A program made the position numbers and the translations under genes. A stretch of DNA of 36,169 nucleotides, from contig JADGDT010000023.1 in the NCBI GenBank assembly GCA_016744755.1, forward strand, positions 1 to 36,169, in the 5' to 3' direction. The notes below the pieces were generated by a model. That model was not told the DNA's origin. It searched no databases and saw only the letters and a program-made list of their open reading frames with translations. The DNA comes from Ichthyobacteriaceae bacterium (GTDB taxonomy: Bacteria > Bacteroidota > Bacteroidia > Flavobacteriales > JADGDT01). The stretch's first letter is position 1; each line of letters opens with the position of its first letter. Below are positions 15,813 to 24,323 of the stretch, in pieces.

Positions 15813-16453
15813 TTATTCTTTCATTTGATAAATCATATCGTAATCGTGAGCCGTTGCAAGAATTGGAATTTTTATCCATTCACTTCCTTTTTCTTTTGCG
15901 TCTAAAAAGGTCTGCTGAAAAAGTTGTTGAAGTCGAAGAATAATTAATAATTCACATATCTCCATAGATTTTTTTAGTTCTTCGTCATTCCATTTTTCAT
16001 ATAGTCTTGAAAAGTAGTCTGTATTTCCTCAAATCCCGTTATAGTTAAACTTTTCGCACTGTCAAATTCAAATTCTGCAAGCCAATCAATGTCTTCTAAA
16101 CCATTGTAGAAACTGTAAGCAAATAAATCAATAAACCATCTATCATAATTGATTGTAAAACCATTCATTTCACTATAAATGGCTTTCAACCCTTTTTCTG
16201 GATTAGTATTCTTCTTTTTGAAAATTGAACTTATTAATCCTTTTTTACCGATATAAAATTTTGAAGCAGAATTATAAAAGTCAGTCAAATATTTTGATAA
16301 GTCAGATTTTAAATGAAGAAGGTCATTATTCAAAACTTTATGAAAATCTGAATTCGGAAGTTCTTTCAGTTTTGTCTCTGCAATATTAATTGCTACTTCA
16401 ATATTATTCTCTTGAAGCAAATTATCAAGTTTGTCTGCTAATTCAAAATTCAT
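15813..16453 (-). pseudogene. Unknown cassette gene with a probable frameshift
   Basis: The ORF track gives 159 residues ending at 15974 (MNFELADKLDNLLQENNIEV...). Coding sequence continues in the -1 frame without a stop to 15813: YEKWNDEELKKSMEICELLI and on to LATAHDYDMIYQMKE. One extra T in the T4 run at 16010-16013 (minus strand ...ACTTTTCAAG...) would join both parts into a 213-residue protein. The joined ORF would end 6 nt from the left inverted repeat of its cassette, as in the neighbouring cassettes, which supports the reconstruction. The protein is soluble and helical, with no recognised domain or signal peptide. It is either a decayed gene, a sequencing error or, less likely, programmed frameshifting. 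Confidence 0.65.
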
Positions 16454-16493
16454 ATTATTCTATTCAAAATTACTGTTTTGTCTTTTTTTGGTT

Positions 16494-16628
16494 GCCCATA
16501 ACGACTGGGCTATGCGTAGTTTGGGGTTTTGAAACAATTAATTTTCAATTTACAAGGAAGTTCAAACGGACTACAAGCCTTGATACTACTACTGTCCCGC
16601 TTATTTTTTATATACATTGTTGCCAGTA
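16494..16628. repeat. Palindromic spacer between cassettes 1 and 2
   Basis: Begins GCCCATAACGACTGGGCTAT and ends ACATTGTTGCCAGTA. The outer edges are halves of the inverted repeats of the adjoining cassettes (GCCCATAA with 15799-15806; GTTGCCAGTA with 17722-17731). The motif GGCTATG..TAGT..GGG is shared with the spacer at 17722-17922, and the reverse complement of the right end (AATG.ATATA...AATA..CGGG) matches the other end of that spacer. Canonical attC core sites (RYYYAAC/GTTRRRY) are not seen. Confidence 0.7.
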
Positions 16629-16632
16629 GTTT

Positions 16633-17712
16633 TTATTCACTTTTAAATTCTCTCAAAACAGGTAAGGCATTATTATCAAAGTCAAACAATGCTTGATTTT
16701 CCCAAGGGGAAGCATCTGTAGATTGATTTCCTTTCCAAGCAATTAATTCAGCTCCCCAATAACAAAATCCTATTCCGTTTTCTAATTCTTTGGTCAATGT
16801 TTTTATTTGTTTTATAAAGTCTCTTTGACCTTCAGGAGTTGCTGGATATTCAGGTAAAATTAAATGTTCGTCTGAACCTACAATATTATTTGTCCAGTCA
16901 TTCCATTCGAGTGTAAAAGGGTAGGCTGTTTCTGCAATAACTATTTTTTTATTGTGGGTTTTACTTAAATTTTGCATTTTAGTTTTGAGGTTATTTAAAG
17001 ATTTTCCTTGCCAAATTGGATAATATGATAAGCCTATAATATCATAATCTAATGTATTTACTTGATTAAAAAACCAATCAGAACCTTCAATACCTGCAAA
17101 ATGTAAAATTATCTCAGTTTCAGTTGAATTTGCTCTTACTGCCGTAATCCCCATATTCATTAATTCTTTAAATTTTTGATAATTATTTGAAATATGACCA
17201 GATGGGTGAAGTAATCCAGAATTGATTTCATTTCCAATTTGAACATAATTTGGTTGTAATTCATTAATAATTTTTTCAGTATAATTATATACGCTGTCTT
17301 TCAATTGGGCAAAACTTATTCCTTGCCATTGTGTTGGAGTTTCTTGATGAGCAGGGTCAGCCCAAGTATCAGAATAATGAATAGTTAGCCAAGTTTTAAA
17401 ACCGTAAGTTCTTAAGGTTTGGGAAAACTGTTTTACTTCATTAAATCCAGAGTGTTCACTACTTGGATTTACCCAAATTCTCAATCTAACAGTATTTATT
17501 CCATTATCTTTAAGTATTGTTAAGAAATCATTTTGATTTCCTTCCAAATCATAGAACGTAGGATTTGAATTTGATATTTCAGGATAGCTTGAAATGTCAA
17601 CAGCAGAAATAAATGTCGAATTTTCATTCTCTGGAATAGGTACATTTATATCATCTTTATTACAAGAAACGAAAATCAAAAAAGTTATTAATATATGTAG
17701 TGTTCTATTCAT
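16633..17712 (-). CDS. GH53 arabinogalactan endo-β-1,4-galactanase, lipoprotein
   Basis: Secreted or surface lipoprotein hydrolysing β-1,4-galactan side chains of pectin or arabinogalactan. The N-terminus has a lipoprotein signal with lipobox ILITFLIFVSC (Cys about 16). The TIM-barrel domain shows NGINTVRLRIWVNP, WLTIHYSDTWADPAHQ, the acid/base Glu in VQIGNEINSGLL and the nucleophile Glu in IVIAETAYPFT, all at GH53 positions; the 359-residue length is normal. It is an orphan: no SusC/SusD pair or other glycosidase is near, unlike a polysaccharide utilization locus. It sits in cassette 2, bounded by GTTGCCAGTA/TACTGGCAAC inverted repeats 4 nt after its stop and 9 nt before its start, so acquisition as a single gene is likely. 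Confidence 0.93.
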   Translation of the reverse strand: MNRTLHILITFLIFVSCNKDDINVPIPENENSTFISAVDISSYPEISNSNPTFYDLEGNQNDFLTILKDNGINTVRLRIWVNPSSEHSGFNEVKQFSQTLRTYGFKTWLTIHYSDTWADPAHQETPTQWQGISFAQLKDSVYNYTEKIINELQPNYVQIGNEINSGLLHPSGHISNNYQKFKELMNMGITAVRANSTETEIILHFAGIEGSDWFFNQVNTLDYDIIGLSYYPIWQGKSLNNLKTKMQNLSKTHNKKIVIAETAYPFTLEWNDWTNNIVGSDEHLILPEYPATPEGQRDFIKQIKTLTKELENGIGFCYWGAELIAWKGNQSTDASPWENQALFDFDNNALPVLREFKSE

Positions 17713-17721
17713 TTTTCAAAT

Positions 17722-17922
17722 TACTGGCAACGTCTCGGCTATGGTTAGTACGGGAGTTAAAAGTAGTGAACTTCCGATTAAGCACTTAGCCAAAACTTTT
17801 TATTTTGTTTTATCTTTTTCTATTTTAAAGCCAAATCAAAAGATTTGGCGGACTTGGTTAAAAGCACTAAACTTTGGGTTAAGCACCAAAACCCGTATTA
17901 ACTATAGCCATTGTTGGCAACA
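17722..17922. repeat. Palindromic spacer between cassettes 2 and 3
   Basis: Left end ACTGGCAACGTCTCGGCTAT continues GGTTAGTACGGG. The reverse complement of the right end, TGTTGCCAACAATGGCTATA, continues GTTAATACGGG, so the ends form an imperfect inverted repeat of about 30 nt. A perfect central hairpin GCCAAATC-AAAA-GATTTGGC lies at 17830-17849. It contains GCACTTAGCC and CTTTGGGTTAAGCAC blocks shared with 15296-15425. Confidence 0.8.
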
Positions 17923-17937
17923 GTATTTTTTTCATTT

Positions 17938-18519
17938 TTATGGTAAAAGCAAAAATCTAATTCCGCTCCAATGGTTTCTATAATTCTGTTCAAAACTCAA
18001 AAGTTCATTTGATTTCGGCAATTTATTATTTTCCGCATATTCATTAAATTCAGATTCTGTTTTGAATTCAGTCATTTCGTCCGTTTTCAAGTCCAATACA
18101 AAATATGAGTTCTGAAAGTCATAAAACCAACTTTTTAGGTTTCCACATAATTTGTCATCCACAACTTTGAATTGTGTCGTTTCAATGTCATTTCCATCAC
18201 TTGTTTTTTGTCCTTTTAAGTACCCATATTCAGTCCAATTCGTGTTTTCAATCGTTTCCCAGTGTCCAATTGGAATCATTGGTCCATCTCCAAGTCCGTG
18301 ATTTCCCCAATAAGTAAACGAGTAAATAAAAAGTCCGATTGAGATTAAGAAACCAAAAGAAAACCAATATTTTTTCTTTTCCGATTTTACCCTTTTCAGA
18401 AATTCATTCGGTTTAAATTTTCCGATAATTAATAAAATTCCAATTAAAATAAACGAGTAAACCGATGCGAGAATTCCTATTTTAATTAACTGAAATATGA
18501 AGTGAAAAAGTACTTCCAT
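17938..18519 (-). CDS. Hypothetical membrane protein in cassette 3
   Basis: 193 residues with two N-terminal transmembrane segments (about 10-33 and 50-70), separated by a basic loop KFKPNEFLKRVKSEKKK, so both ends may face the same side. The C-terminal soluble part (GHWETIENTNWTEYGYLKGQ, then LKTDEMTEFKTESEFNEYAE) is unlike any family I recognise. It fills cassette 3, bounded by TGTTGGCAACA (17912-17922) and TGTTGCCAACA (18535-18545). It has the same orientation as the other cassette genes and no partner gene. Confidence 0.7.
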   Translation of the reverse strand: MEVLFHFIFQLIKIGILASVYSFILIGILLIIGKFKPNEFLKRVKSEKKKYWFSFGFLISIGLFIYSFTYWGNHGLGDGPMIPIGHWETIENTNWTEYGYLKGQKTSDGNDIETTQFKVVDDKLCGNLKSWFYDFQNSYFVLDLKTDEMTEFKTESEFNEYAENNKLPKSNELLSFEQNYRNHWSGIRFLLLP

Positions 18520-18915
18520 TGATTTGGGTTATATTGTTGCCAACACTTGTGTATAAAACACTAAGGTGTTATAGGTTTATTAATTACTATATTCCTAATA
18601 CAATAGTAATCATAAATATTGTAATTATCCGATTCTATAAATGCAACTTTGATACTTTTTAAGTTGCTTAAAAATTCACTATTAAATAAGAAAAATTCTT
18701 ACACTAATTTTACTTAGTGAAAGGGCTTTTAATATTTTAGGGTTGAAATATTTGATGCTAAATATTATGTAAAGCTTCTAGATTTGGTATGCTACAGAAG
18801 AATATGTTAGTTCGTAACTGTGAGTATAAATCTCGAATACTATTCCGAAAGGGTCTTAAACGTAAGCTATTTTATAGACCAATCTTAAAAGGGTAAGCCT
18901 CTGGTGTAACTTAGC
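18520..18915. other. Right boundary of the cassette array and unassigned spacer
   Basis: Contains the TGTTGCCAACA boundary repeat (18535-18545) right after the cassette 3 start, then AACACTAAGGTGTT and a TACAATA/TATTGTA hairpin near 18599-18623. From about 18630 to the mtaB stop nothing recognisable is seen: no ORF, tRNA or clear terminator. Confidence 0.5.
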
Positions 18916-20229
18916 CTATAAGAAAGATATAATTATATCGCCATCTTCATCTATTTTATCTAGTCTTACTTTTTTAGTTTTATTAACTAAATCAGGATTC
19001 CATTCGGTTTTTACTTTCACGTAATTTTCGGTAAATCCGTGCATGAATCCATTTTTATGATCAGCTTCAAAAATAACAGTTTTTTCTTTACCAACCTGAG
19101 ATTCGTAGAATGCTCTCTTTTTCTTAACAGACAACGCTCTAAGCATTTTACTTCTTTTATGACGTACATTACCAGGTACAACCCCATCCATTTCTATGGC
19201 TTCGGTATTGTCTCTTTCGGAGTAGGTGAATACATGGAAGTATGCAACATCAAGATTTGTTAAATAATGGTAAGTATCTAAGAAATGTTCGTCAGTCTCG
19301 CCAGGGAATCCAATAATTACATCAACTCCAATCGCCGCATCTGGCATTAGAGTTTTTATTTGAGTAACCCTATCTGTATACAACTCACGGTTATATCTTC
19401 TTTTCATCAATTTCAACAAATCATTATTTCCCGATTGTAATGGAATGTGAAAGTGAGGAACAAATGATTTTGAAGTAGAAACATAATCAATTGTTTCGTT
19501 TTTCAATAGGTTAGGTTCTATAGAAGATATTCTAACTCTAGCCAAACCATCAACTTTATCAAGTGCTTTTACCAGATCAAAGAAAGTATTCTCGTGATTT
19601 TTATCTCCCAATTCACCCTTACCATAATCTCCAATATTTACACCAGTAAGAACTATTTCTTTAATTCCTTGTTGTGTAATTTTTTTAGCGTTTGAAATAA
19701 TATTTCCTAGATTGTCTGATCTAGAAATTCCACGGGCAAGAGGGATTGTACAGTAAGTACATTTGTAGTCGCAACCATCTTGTACTTTTAGGAAAGCACG
19801 AGTTCTATCGCCAATAGAGTAGGAGCTCTCGTAAATGCTCACTTCTTCAATCTCACAAGAATGAACTTCACCAAAATCTTTTTTAGTTAAGTCGTTCAAA
19901 TAGTTTGTAATCTTGAATTTTTCGTTAGCTCCCAAAACTAAATCTACTCCCTCTAAATCGGCTAATTCTTCTGGCTTAAGCTGAGCGTAGCAACCTATTC
20001 CAATAATAAAAGCTTTAGGGTTCACTTTAAGTGCAGACCTAACTATTGTTTTAAATTTTTTATCGGCATTATCAGTAACCGAACATGTATTAATTACATA
20101 GATATCGGCAAACTCTTCAAACTCAACTTTATCGTAGCCTTTTTGTACAAATTGTCTAGATATTGTTGATGTTTCAGAAAAATTCAATTTACACCCCAAC
20201 GTGTAAAATGCAACTTTTTTATTATTCAT
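18916..20229 (-). CDS. mtaB: MtaB, tRNA t6A37 methylthiotransferase
   Basis: Radical-SAM enzyme that converts t6A37 to ms2t6A37 in ANN-decoding tRNAs. The N-terminal UPF0004 domain carries cluster-binding cysteines in FYTLGCKLNFSE, VINTCSVTDNAD and GIGCYAQLKPEEL. The radical-SAM motif CxxxCxxC is CDYKCTYC near residue 152. ISSIEPNLL and IPLQSGNNDLLKLMKRRYNR are typical of the family, and a C-terminal TRAM domain ends the protein. The LGCKLN start and 437-residue length favour MtaB over MiaB or RimO. A TAATTTTG box at 20247-20254 (minus strand) could be its -7 element. It is divergent from the DUF4290-murA pair. Confidence 0.93.
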   Translation of the reverse strand: MNNKKVAFYTLGCKLNFSETSTISRQFVQKGYDKVEFEEFADIYVINTCSVTDNADKKFKTIVRSALKVNPKAFIIGIGCYAQLKPEELADLEGVDLVLGANEKFKITNYLNDLTKKDFGEVHSCEIEEVSIYESSYSIGDRTRAFLKVQDGCDYKCTYCTIPLARGISRSDNLGNIISNAKKITQQGIKEIVLTGVNIGDYGKGELGDKNHENTFFDLVKALDKVDGLARVRISSIEPNLLKNETIDYVSTSKSFVPHFHIPLQSGNNDLLKLMKRRYNRELYTDRVTQIKTLMPDAAIGVDVIIGFPGETDEHFLDTYHYLTNLDVAYFHVFTYSERDNTEAIEMDGVVPGNVRHKRSKMLRALSVKKKRAFYESQVGKEKTVIFEADHKNGFMHGFTENYVKVKTEWNPDLVNKTKKVRLDKIDEDGDIIISFL

Positions 20230-20375
20230 CTTTGTTCTTCTCTTTACAAAATTAATTCAGTGGTACTAAGTGTTTTAGATAGTTTATAACTGAATTTAAG
20301 CGGGCAAATTTAATTCATTCTTTTGTATAAGTTCAAGTTTTATGTCTAAATAGTGATATAAAATGATATTTTGTT

Positions 20376-20383
20376 TAGATTTG
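20376..20383 (+). promoter_or_regulatory. Candidate -7 box for DUF4290-murA
   Basis: TAGATTTG followed by CAACAC, fitting TAnnTTTG, about 105 nt upstream of the DUF4290 ATG. No evident -33 TTG lies at the standard spacing. It is the same motif as at 6490. Confidence 0.45.
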
Positions 20384-20488
20384 CAACACTACAAAGAAGA
20401 TTAATTCCCATATGAACTTCTTCTTTAATTGATTATACACCAGATAACAAGTTGCCAATTAGCAACATTGAAAGCAAAAAATACAAAG

Positions 20489-21148
20489 ATGGAATACAAT
20501 ACTGATAGATCGAGGTTGATTATACCTGAATATGGTAGAAATGTACAGAAAATGATAGATTACTGTTTGAGCATTGAAGATATAGTTATCAGAAATGAGC
20601 AGGCACAATCCATAATTGAAGTGATGGGGAACTTAAACCCTCATTTGCGTGATGTTCCAGATTTTAAGCACAAATTATGGGATCAGATGTTTATTATGTC
20701 TGATTTTAAATTAGATGTTGACTCACCATATCCTATTCCATCAAAAGAGACTTTTATGGAAAGACCTGAGATGATACCTTACCCTGAAAAAAGTAGGAAG
20801 TATCGTTTTTATGGAAACAATCTTAAGTTGATGATTAACGAAGCCATTAAGCGTGAGGACAATGATGAGAAAGAGGCTTTGATAAAAGTCTTGGCAAATC
20901 ATATGAAAAAAAGTTTCCTTAATTGGAATAAAGATGTTGTTGACGATAGAACTATTTTCAATCATCTATTTGAACTTTCTCATGAAAAAATTGACTTGCG
21001 TGATAAAGGTATAAAACTTTCATTTTCGAGTGATTTATTAAGAAAAAAACCTTCTGATTTTTCTGATAACAAGCCAAAATCTAATCATGGTAGTCAGAAT
21101 CGTGGACAAAGTAACAGTAGTAATTACCAAAATAGAGGAAGAAAATAA
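20489..21148 (+). CDS. DUF4290 family protein
   Basis: 219-residue soluble protein of the DUF4290 family, conserved in Bacteroidota and of unknown function. Visible conserved segments are RLIIPEYGRNVQKMIDYC near the N-terminus, GNLNPHLRDVPDFKHKLWDQ and RKYRFYGNNLKLMINEAI. The C-terminal tail is low-complexity and rich in Ser, Asn, Gln and Arg (SNHGSQNRGQSNSSNYQNRG). The ORF-track start at 20429 adds 20 residues of poor quality; the ATG at 20489 (MEYNTDRS) fits the family. Its stop overlaps the murA ATG (TAATG), so translation is coupled. The pairing suggests a role near peptidoglycan synthesis, but this is unproven. Confidence 0.88.
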   Translation: MEYNTDRSRLIIPEYGRNVQKMIDYCLSIEDIVIRNEQAQSIIEVMGNLNPHLRDVPDFKHKLWDQMFIMSDFKLDVDSPYPIPSKETFMERPEMIPYPEKSRKYRFYGNNLKLMINEAIKREDNDEKEALIKVLANHMKKSFLNWNKDVVDDRTIFNHLFELSHEKIDLRDKGIKLSFSSDLLRKKPSDFSDNKPKSNHGSQNRGQSNSSNYQNRGRK

Positions 21149-22461
21149 TGGGTAGTTTTCAGATAGAAGGTGGAATACAACTCAAAGGGGAAATTACACC
21201 GCAAGGAGCAAAAAATGAAGCTCTACAGATTTTATGTGCAGTTTTACTTACTTCAGAAAAAATAACTATTAGTAATGTTCCTGATATTAGGGATGTAAAT
21301 AAACTGATAGAGATACTTGGCGATTTAGGAGTTAAAATTCAGAAAACAAAACCTGGAGAATACGTTTTTCAAGCTGATGAGGTTAACCTTGATTATCTTC
21401 AATCTGATGTTTTTAAACAAAAAGGAGGATCTCTTAGAGGTTCCATAATGATAGTTGGTCCTTTGTTGGCTCGTTTCGGACAAGGATTTATACCTAAGCC
21501 TGGAGGAGATAAAATTGGTCGTAGAAGACTAGATACTCACTTTGATGGTTTCAAAATGCTAGGTGCTAAGTTCCGTTACAATGAAGAGGAATCTTTTTAT
21601 GGAGTTGAAGCAGAAAAACTAGTAGGTACTTACATGTTGCTAGATGAAGCATCTGTAACAGGAACCGCAAACGTTTTGATGGCTGCAGTACTTGCCGAAG
21701 GAAAAACTACAATTTACAACGCAGCTAGTGAGCCTTACATTCAACAATTATCTAAGTTGTTGAACAAGATGGGAGCTAAGATTGCAGGAATAGGTTCAAA
21801 CTTACTTCACATTGATGGTGTAAATAAAGAAGATTTAAAAGGAGCTAGCCATAAAATTTTACCTGATATGATTGAAATAGGATCGTACATAGGTTTGGCG
21901 GCAATTACAAAGTCAGAAATTACAATTAAAGATGTTAGTTGGGAAAACTTAGGTCAGATACCTAATGTGTTTCGTAAGCTAGGTATTCAGCTAGAGAAAA
22001 AAGGAGACGATATTTATATTCCTTCTCAAGATTCGTACGAAATTAACGGAGATATTGATGGATCTATTTTAACTATTTCCGATGCACCTTGGCCTGGGTT
22101 TACTCCTGATTTGTTGAGTATAGTTTTGGTTACGGCTACACAAGCTAAAGGATCGGTGCTTATCCACCAGAAAATGTTTGAGAGTAGATTGTTTTTTACT
22201 GATAAGCTTATAGACATGGGGTCTAAGGTTATTCTTTGTGATCCGCACCGTGCTACTGTTATAGGTATGAATCACGAATATTCGCTTAAATCAACAGTAA
22301 TGACTTCGCCAGATATTAGAGCAGGAGTATCGTTGTTGATAGCTGCCTTATCTGCAAAAGGTACAAGTACAATTCATAACATAGAACAGATAGATAGAGG
22401 TTACGAAAGAATTGACGAAAGACTTAGAGCTTTAGGTGCTAAGATTATTAGAATAGACTAG
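21148..22461 (+). CDS. murA: MurA, UDP-GlcNAc enolpyruvyl transferase with Asp in place of active-site Cys
   Basis: Catalyses the first committed step of peptidoglycan synthesis, transferring enolpyruvate from PEP to UDP-GlcNAc in the cytoplasm. The 437 residues have the two-domain EPSP-synthase fold, with the catalytic Lys-Asn in GAKNEALQILCAVLLTSE, the active loop in KPGGDKIGRRRLDTHFDGF, and the C-terminal TSPDIRAGVSLLIAALSAKG. The loop residue equivalent to E. coli Cys115 (PGGC) is Asp here (PGGD). Cys-to-Asp MurA enzymes are known to be active and fosfomycin-insensitive, so intrinsic fosfomycin resistance of the target is inferred. It is cotranscribed with DUF4290, overlapping by 1 nt, and followed by a terminator hairpin. 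Confidence 0.97.
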   Translation: MGSFQIEGGIQLKGEITPQGAKNEALQILCAVLLTSEKITISNVPDIRDVNKLIEILGDLGVKIQKTKPGEYVFQADEVNLDYLQSDVFKQKGGSLRGSIMIVGPLLARFGQGFIPKPGGDKIGRRRLDTHFDGFKMLGAKFRYNEEESFYGVEAEKLVGTYMLLDEASVTGTANVLMAAVLAEGKTTIYNAASEPYIQQLSKLLNKMGAKIAGIGSNLLHIDGVNKEDLKGASHKILPDMIEIGSYIGLAAITKSEITIKDVSWENLGQIPNVFRKLGIQLEKKGDDIYIPSQDSYEINGDIDGSILTISDAPWPGFTPDLLSIVLVTATQAKGSVLIHQKMFESRLFFTDKLIDMGSKVILCDPHRATVIGMNHEYSLKSTVMTSPDIRAGVSLLIAALSAKGTSTIHNIEQIDRGYERIDERLRALGAKIIRID

Positions 22462-22487
22462 ATTTAGTCTCACATAATTTTATATTA

Positions 22488-22515
22488 ACACATATCATAT
22501 TGATATGTGTTTTTT
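22488..22515 (+). terminator. Rho-independent terminator of murA
   Basis: Perfect 10-bp stem ACACATATCA/TGATATGTGT with a 3-nt loop, followed by TTTTT. It begins 26 nt after the murA stop. Confidence 0.85.
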
Positions 22516-22792
22516 ATGATTGATACTAAATGATATTTTTTCTAAATGTATACCACTAGGGGGGATATGTGAATTTGAAATATTACTAGAACTATTTTTA
22601 CTATAGTTATGAATAATTTTTATGAAATATTGATGTAATCAATTGTGTTTCACAGTAGTATCATTTTTGACTAAAATATTTTATTATATATTGTAAAATA
22701 ATCTTTTTAGTATATACTTACGTTTATAATTATATGCTCCTACATGGAAAATGTAAGTTATTGACTTAGGCTAAATTTAATTAAAAATAAAT
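22516..22792. other. Intergenic region before the solute-binding protein
   Basis: Very AT-rich sequence with no ORF or repeat that I recognise. It should hold the promoter of the next gene, but no TAnnTTTG with a suitable TTG was found. Confidence 0.4.
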
Positions 22793-23602
22793 ATGAAAGA
22801 GAGATCAAATTTTTTAGTAATTGCACTGGTAATGCTTGGATTAACGACAATGTTGTCTTCATGTGGTCAGGCAGAAAAGAAATCAGCTACTGAAAGAATT
22901 AAAGAAACAGGGGAGTTGGTAATTGCAACTTCAGCTAATCAATTTCCATTTTCTTTTAAAGATAAAGAAGGAGTATTGAAAGGAATAGACATTCAGCTTG
23001 GAGATAAAATAGCTGAAGAAATGGGCGTTGAAGCAAAATATGTAGAACAAGATTTATCTACGATTATTGATTTTGTAGCAAGCGGGAAAGCTGATCTAGC
23101 AATTTCTTCATTAACTGTAACTGATGAAAGAAGTAAACTTGTTTCATTTTCTGATCCTTACTTTGTAACAGGAAAAGGAATGTTATCTAAATTTAAGGAT
23201 TTAAGAGGTCGTGAAGAAGGAGCAGAAGTAAAAGAAGAAAAATATACAATTGCTGTTATAGAAAATTCTTCAAGTGTAGATTATGCAAAAGAGAATTATC
23301 CTAAAGCTAATTTGTTGATGACTAAAAATATTAAAGAAAGTAAAGAAGCTTTGTACACTGGAAAAGTAGATGGATTACTTGCTGATTATGAAATTTGTGA
23401 AACTTTATCTTTTGATGAAAGAAATACTGGAGAATATAATTTCCACAGAGTTGGAGATTCAAGTGTAAAACAAAATATTTCTATCGCTGTAGTACCTAGT
23501 GATTCATTATTGTTGAATAATGTTAATATACTTGTTCATAAAATCAAAAAAGGTCTAATTGATCAAATGGTTGAAAACGAATGGATGAACCAACTAAACT
23601 AG
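22793..23602 (+). CDS. Solute-binding lipoprotein (SBP_bac_3, amino-acid type)
   Basis: 269-residue periplasmic-facing lipoprotein. The signal peptide ends at the lipobox TMLSSC (Cys about 25). The mature part is a two-lobed family 3 solute-binding domain: GELVIATSANQFPFSFKDKE, GIDIQLGDKIAEEMGVEAKY, VASGKADLAISSLTVTDERS with the Arg that binds an amino-acid carboxylate, and SFSDPYFVTGKGML. No permease or ATPase gene is adjacent. It could serve a distant ABC transporter or act as a sensor. It is monocistronic, followed by a bidirectional terminator. Ligand identity is unknown. Confidence 0.88.
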   Translation: MKERSNFLVIALVMLGLTTMLSSCGQAEKKSATERIKETGELVIATSANQFPFSFKDKEGVLKGIDIQLGDKIAEEMGVEAKYVEQDLSTIIDFVASGKADLAISSLTVTDERSKLVSFSDPYFVTGKGMLSKFKDLRGREEGAEVKEEKYTIAVIENSSSVDYAKENYPKANLLMTKNIKESKEALYTGKVDGLLADYEICETLSFDERNTGEYNFHRVGDSSVKQNISIAVVPSDSLLLNNVNILVHKIKKGLIDQMVENEWMNQLN

Positions 23603-23613
23603 TTTAACTTTTA

Positions 23614-23655
23614 AAAAAAAAGGCAAATACTGTTAAAGTATTTGCCTTTTTTTGT
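23614..23655. terminator. Bidirectional terminator
   Basis: 10-bp perfect stem GGCAAATACT/AGTATTTGCC with a 5-nt loop, preceded by an A9 run and followed by T7, so it works on both strands. It separates the convergent solute-binding gene and the small lipoprotein gene. Confidence 0.9.
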
Positions 23656-23657
23656 TT

Positions 23658-24323
23658 CTACTTAAGTATTGTGCTTATGTCTATAGGTAATAGTTCTGTT
23701 ATTTTTTCATAATCTATGTATTCTGCCTTTTCAAAATTTCCTTTTACTTGAAGAGGGGATGAAGTTAAATCAGGTTTTTTGGCTTCTAAATCAATTTTTA
23801 TAATAGTTCCATCAAAATCACCACTTATAGAATTACCTACTTCATAATTATTGATGACAATATTATATTTTCCAATTTCTATAGGAGGAGTACTCGCATC
23901 TACAATTACATGAGTAGCCATATATTTTTGAGATGCATTTAACGAAATACTTAAATCTGTATTAAGTATAACCTTATTGTAATTAATTGCTCCAATTTGA
24001 TACTTTGCTAAGTCAGGAAAAACACCTTCCGTAGCAGGATAAACTCCAAGGTAAAATATTTGATTAGGTGTATTTAAACTCTCATTATCAGTTGATTTCT
24101 TTTTTAATACATCATTAATTTCACCTAATTTAAATTGAGAGAAAAGGACAACCAATTTACCATCTTCCAATGTAGTGAATACTGCATGTTTTAAATGCGA
24201 GAGATCTTTATTTTCTATTTCAACACTTGCATTAAAATCATTCTCAATTTCAAATACATCTGTTTCTTCTTTATTGCATGATAATATTGATAGCATCAAT
24301 ATACTTATGATCAATTTCTTCAT
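23658..24323 (-). CDS. Small lipoprotein of unknown function
   Basis: 221 residues with a lipoprotein signal (MKKLIISILMLSILSC, Cys about 16). The mature part is acidic and β-rich, with YLGVYPATEGVFPDLAKYQI and a late NNYEVGNSISGDFDGTIIKI. The late segment resembles β-sandwich proteins of the surface or periplasm in Bacteroidota whose members carry a GxFxGTI motif. No enzyme motif is seen. Monocistronic. Confidence 0.75.
   Translation of the reverse strand: MKKLIISILMLSILSCNKEETDVFEIENDFNASVEIENKDLSHLKHAVFTTLEDGKLVVLFSQFKLGEINDVLKKKSTDNESLNTPNQIFYLGVYPATEGVFPDLAKYQIGAINYNKVILNTDLSISLNASQKYMATHVIVDASTPPIEIGKYNIVINNYEVGNSISGDFDGTIIKIDLEAKKPDLTSSPLQVKGNFEKAEYIDYEKITELLPIDISTILK

Noticed and set aside
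15296-18545. Classical integron cassette array
   Set aside because: Arrangement is similar, but RYYYAAC/GTTRRRY core sites and an IntI gene are not visible, so only 'cassette-like' is claimed.
18780-18915. tRNA or small RNA gene before mtaB
   Set aside because: No cloverleaf with TTCGANNC and an acceptor stem could be formed by eye.
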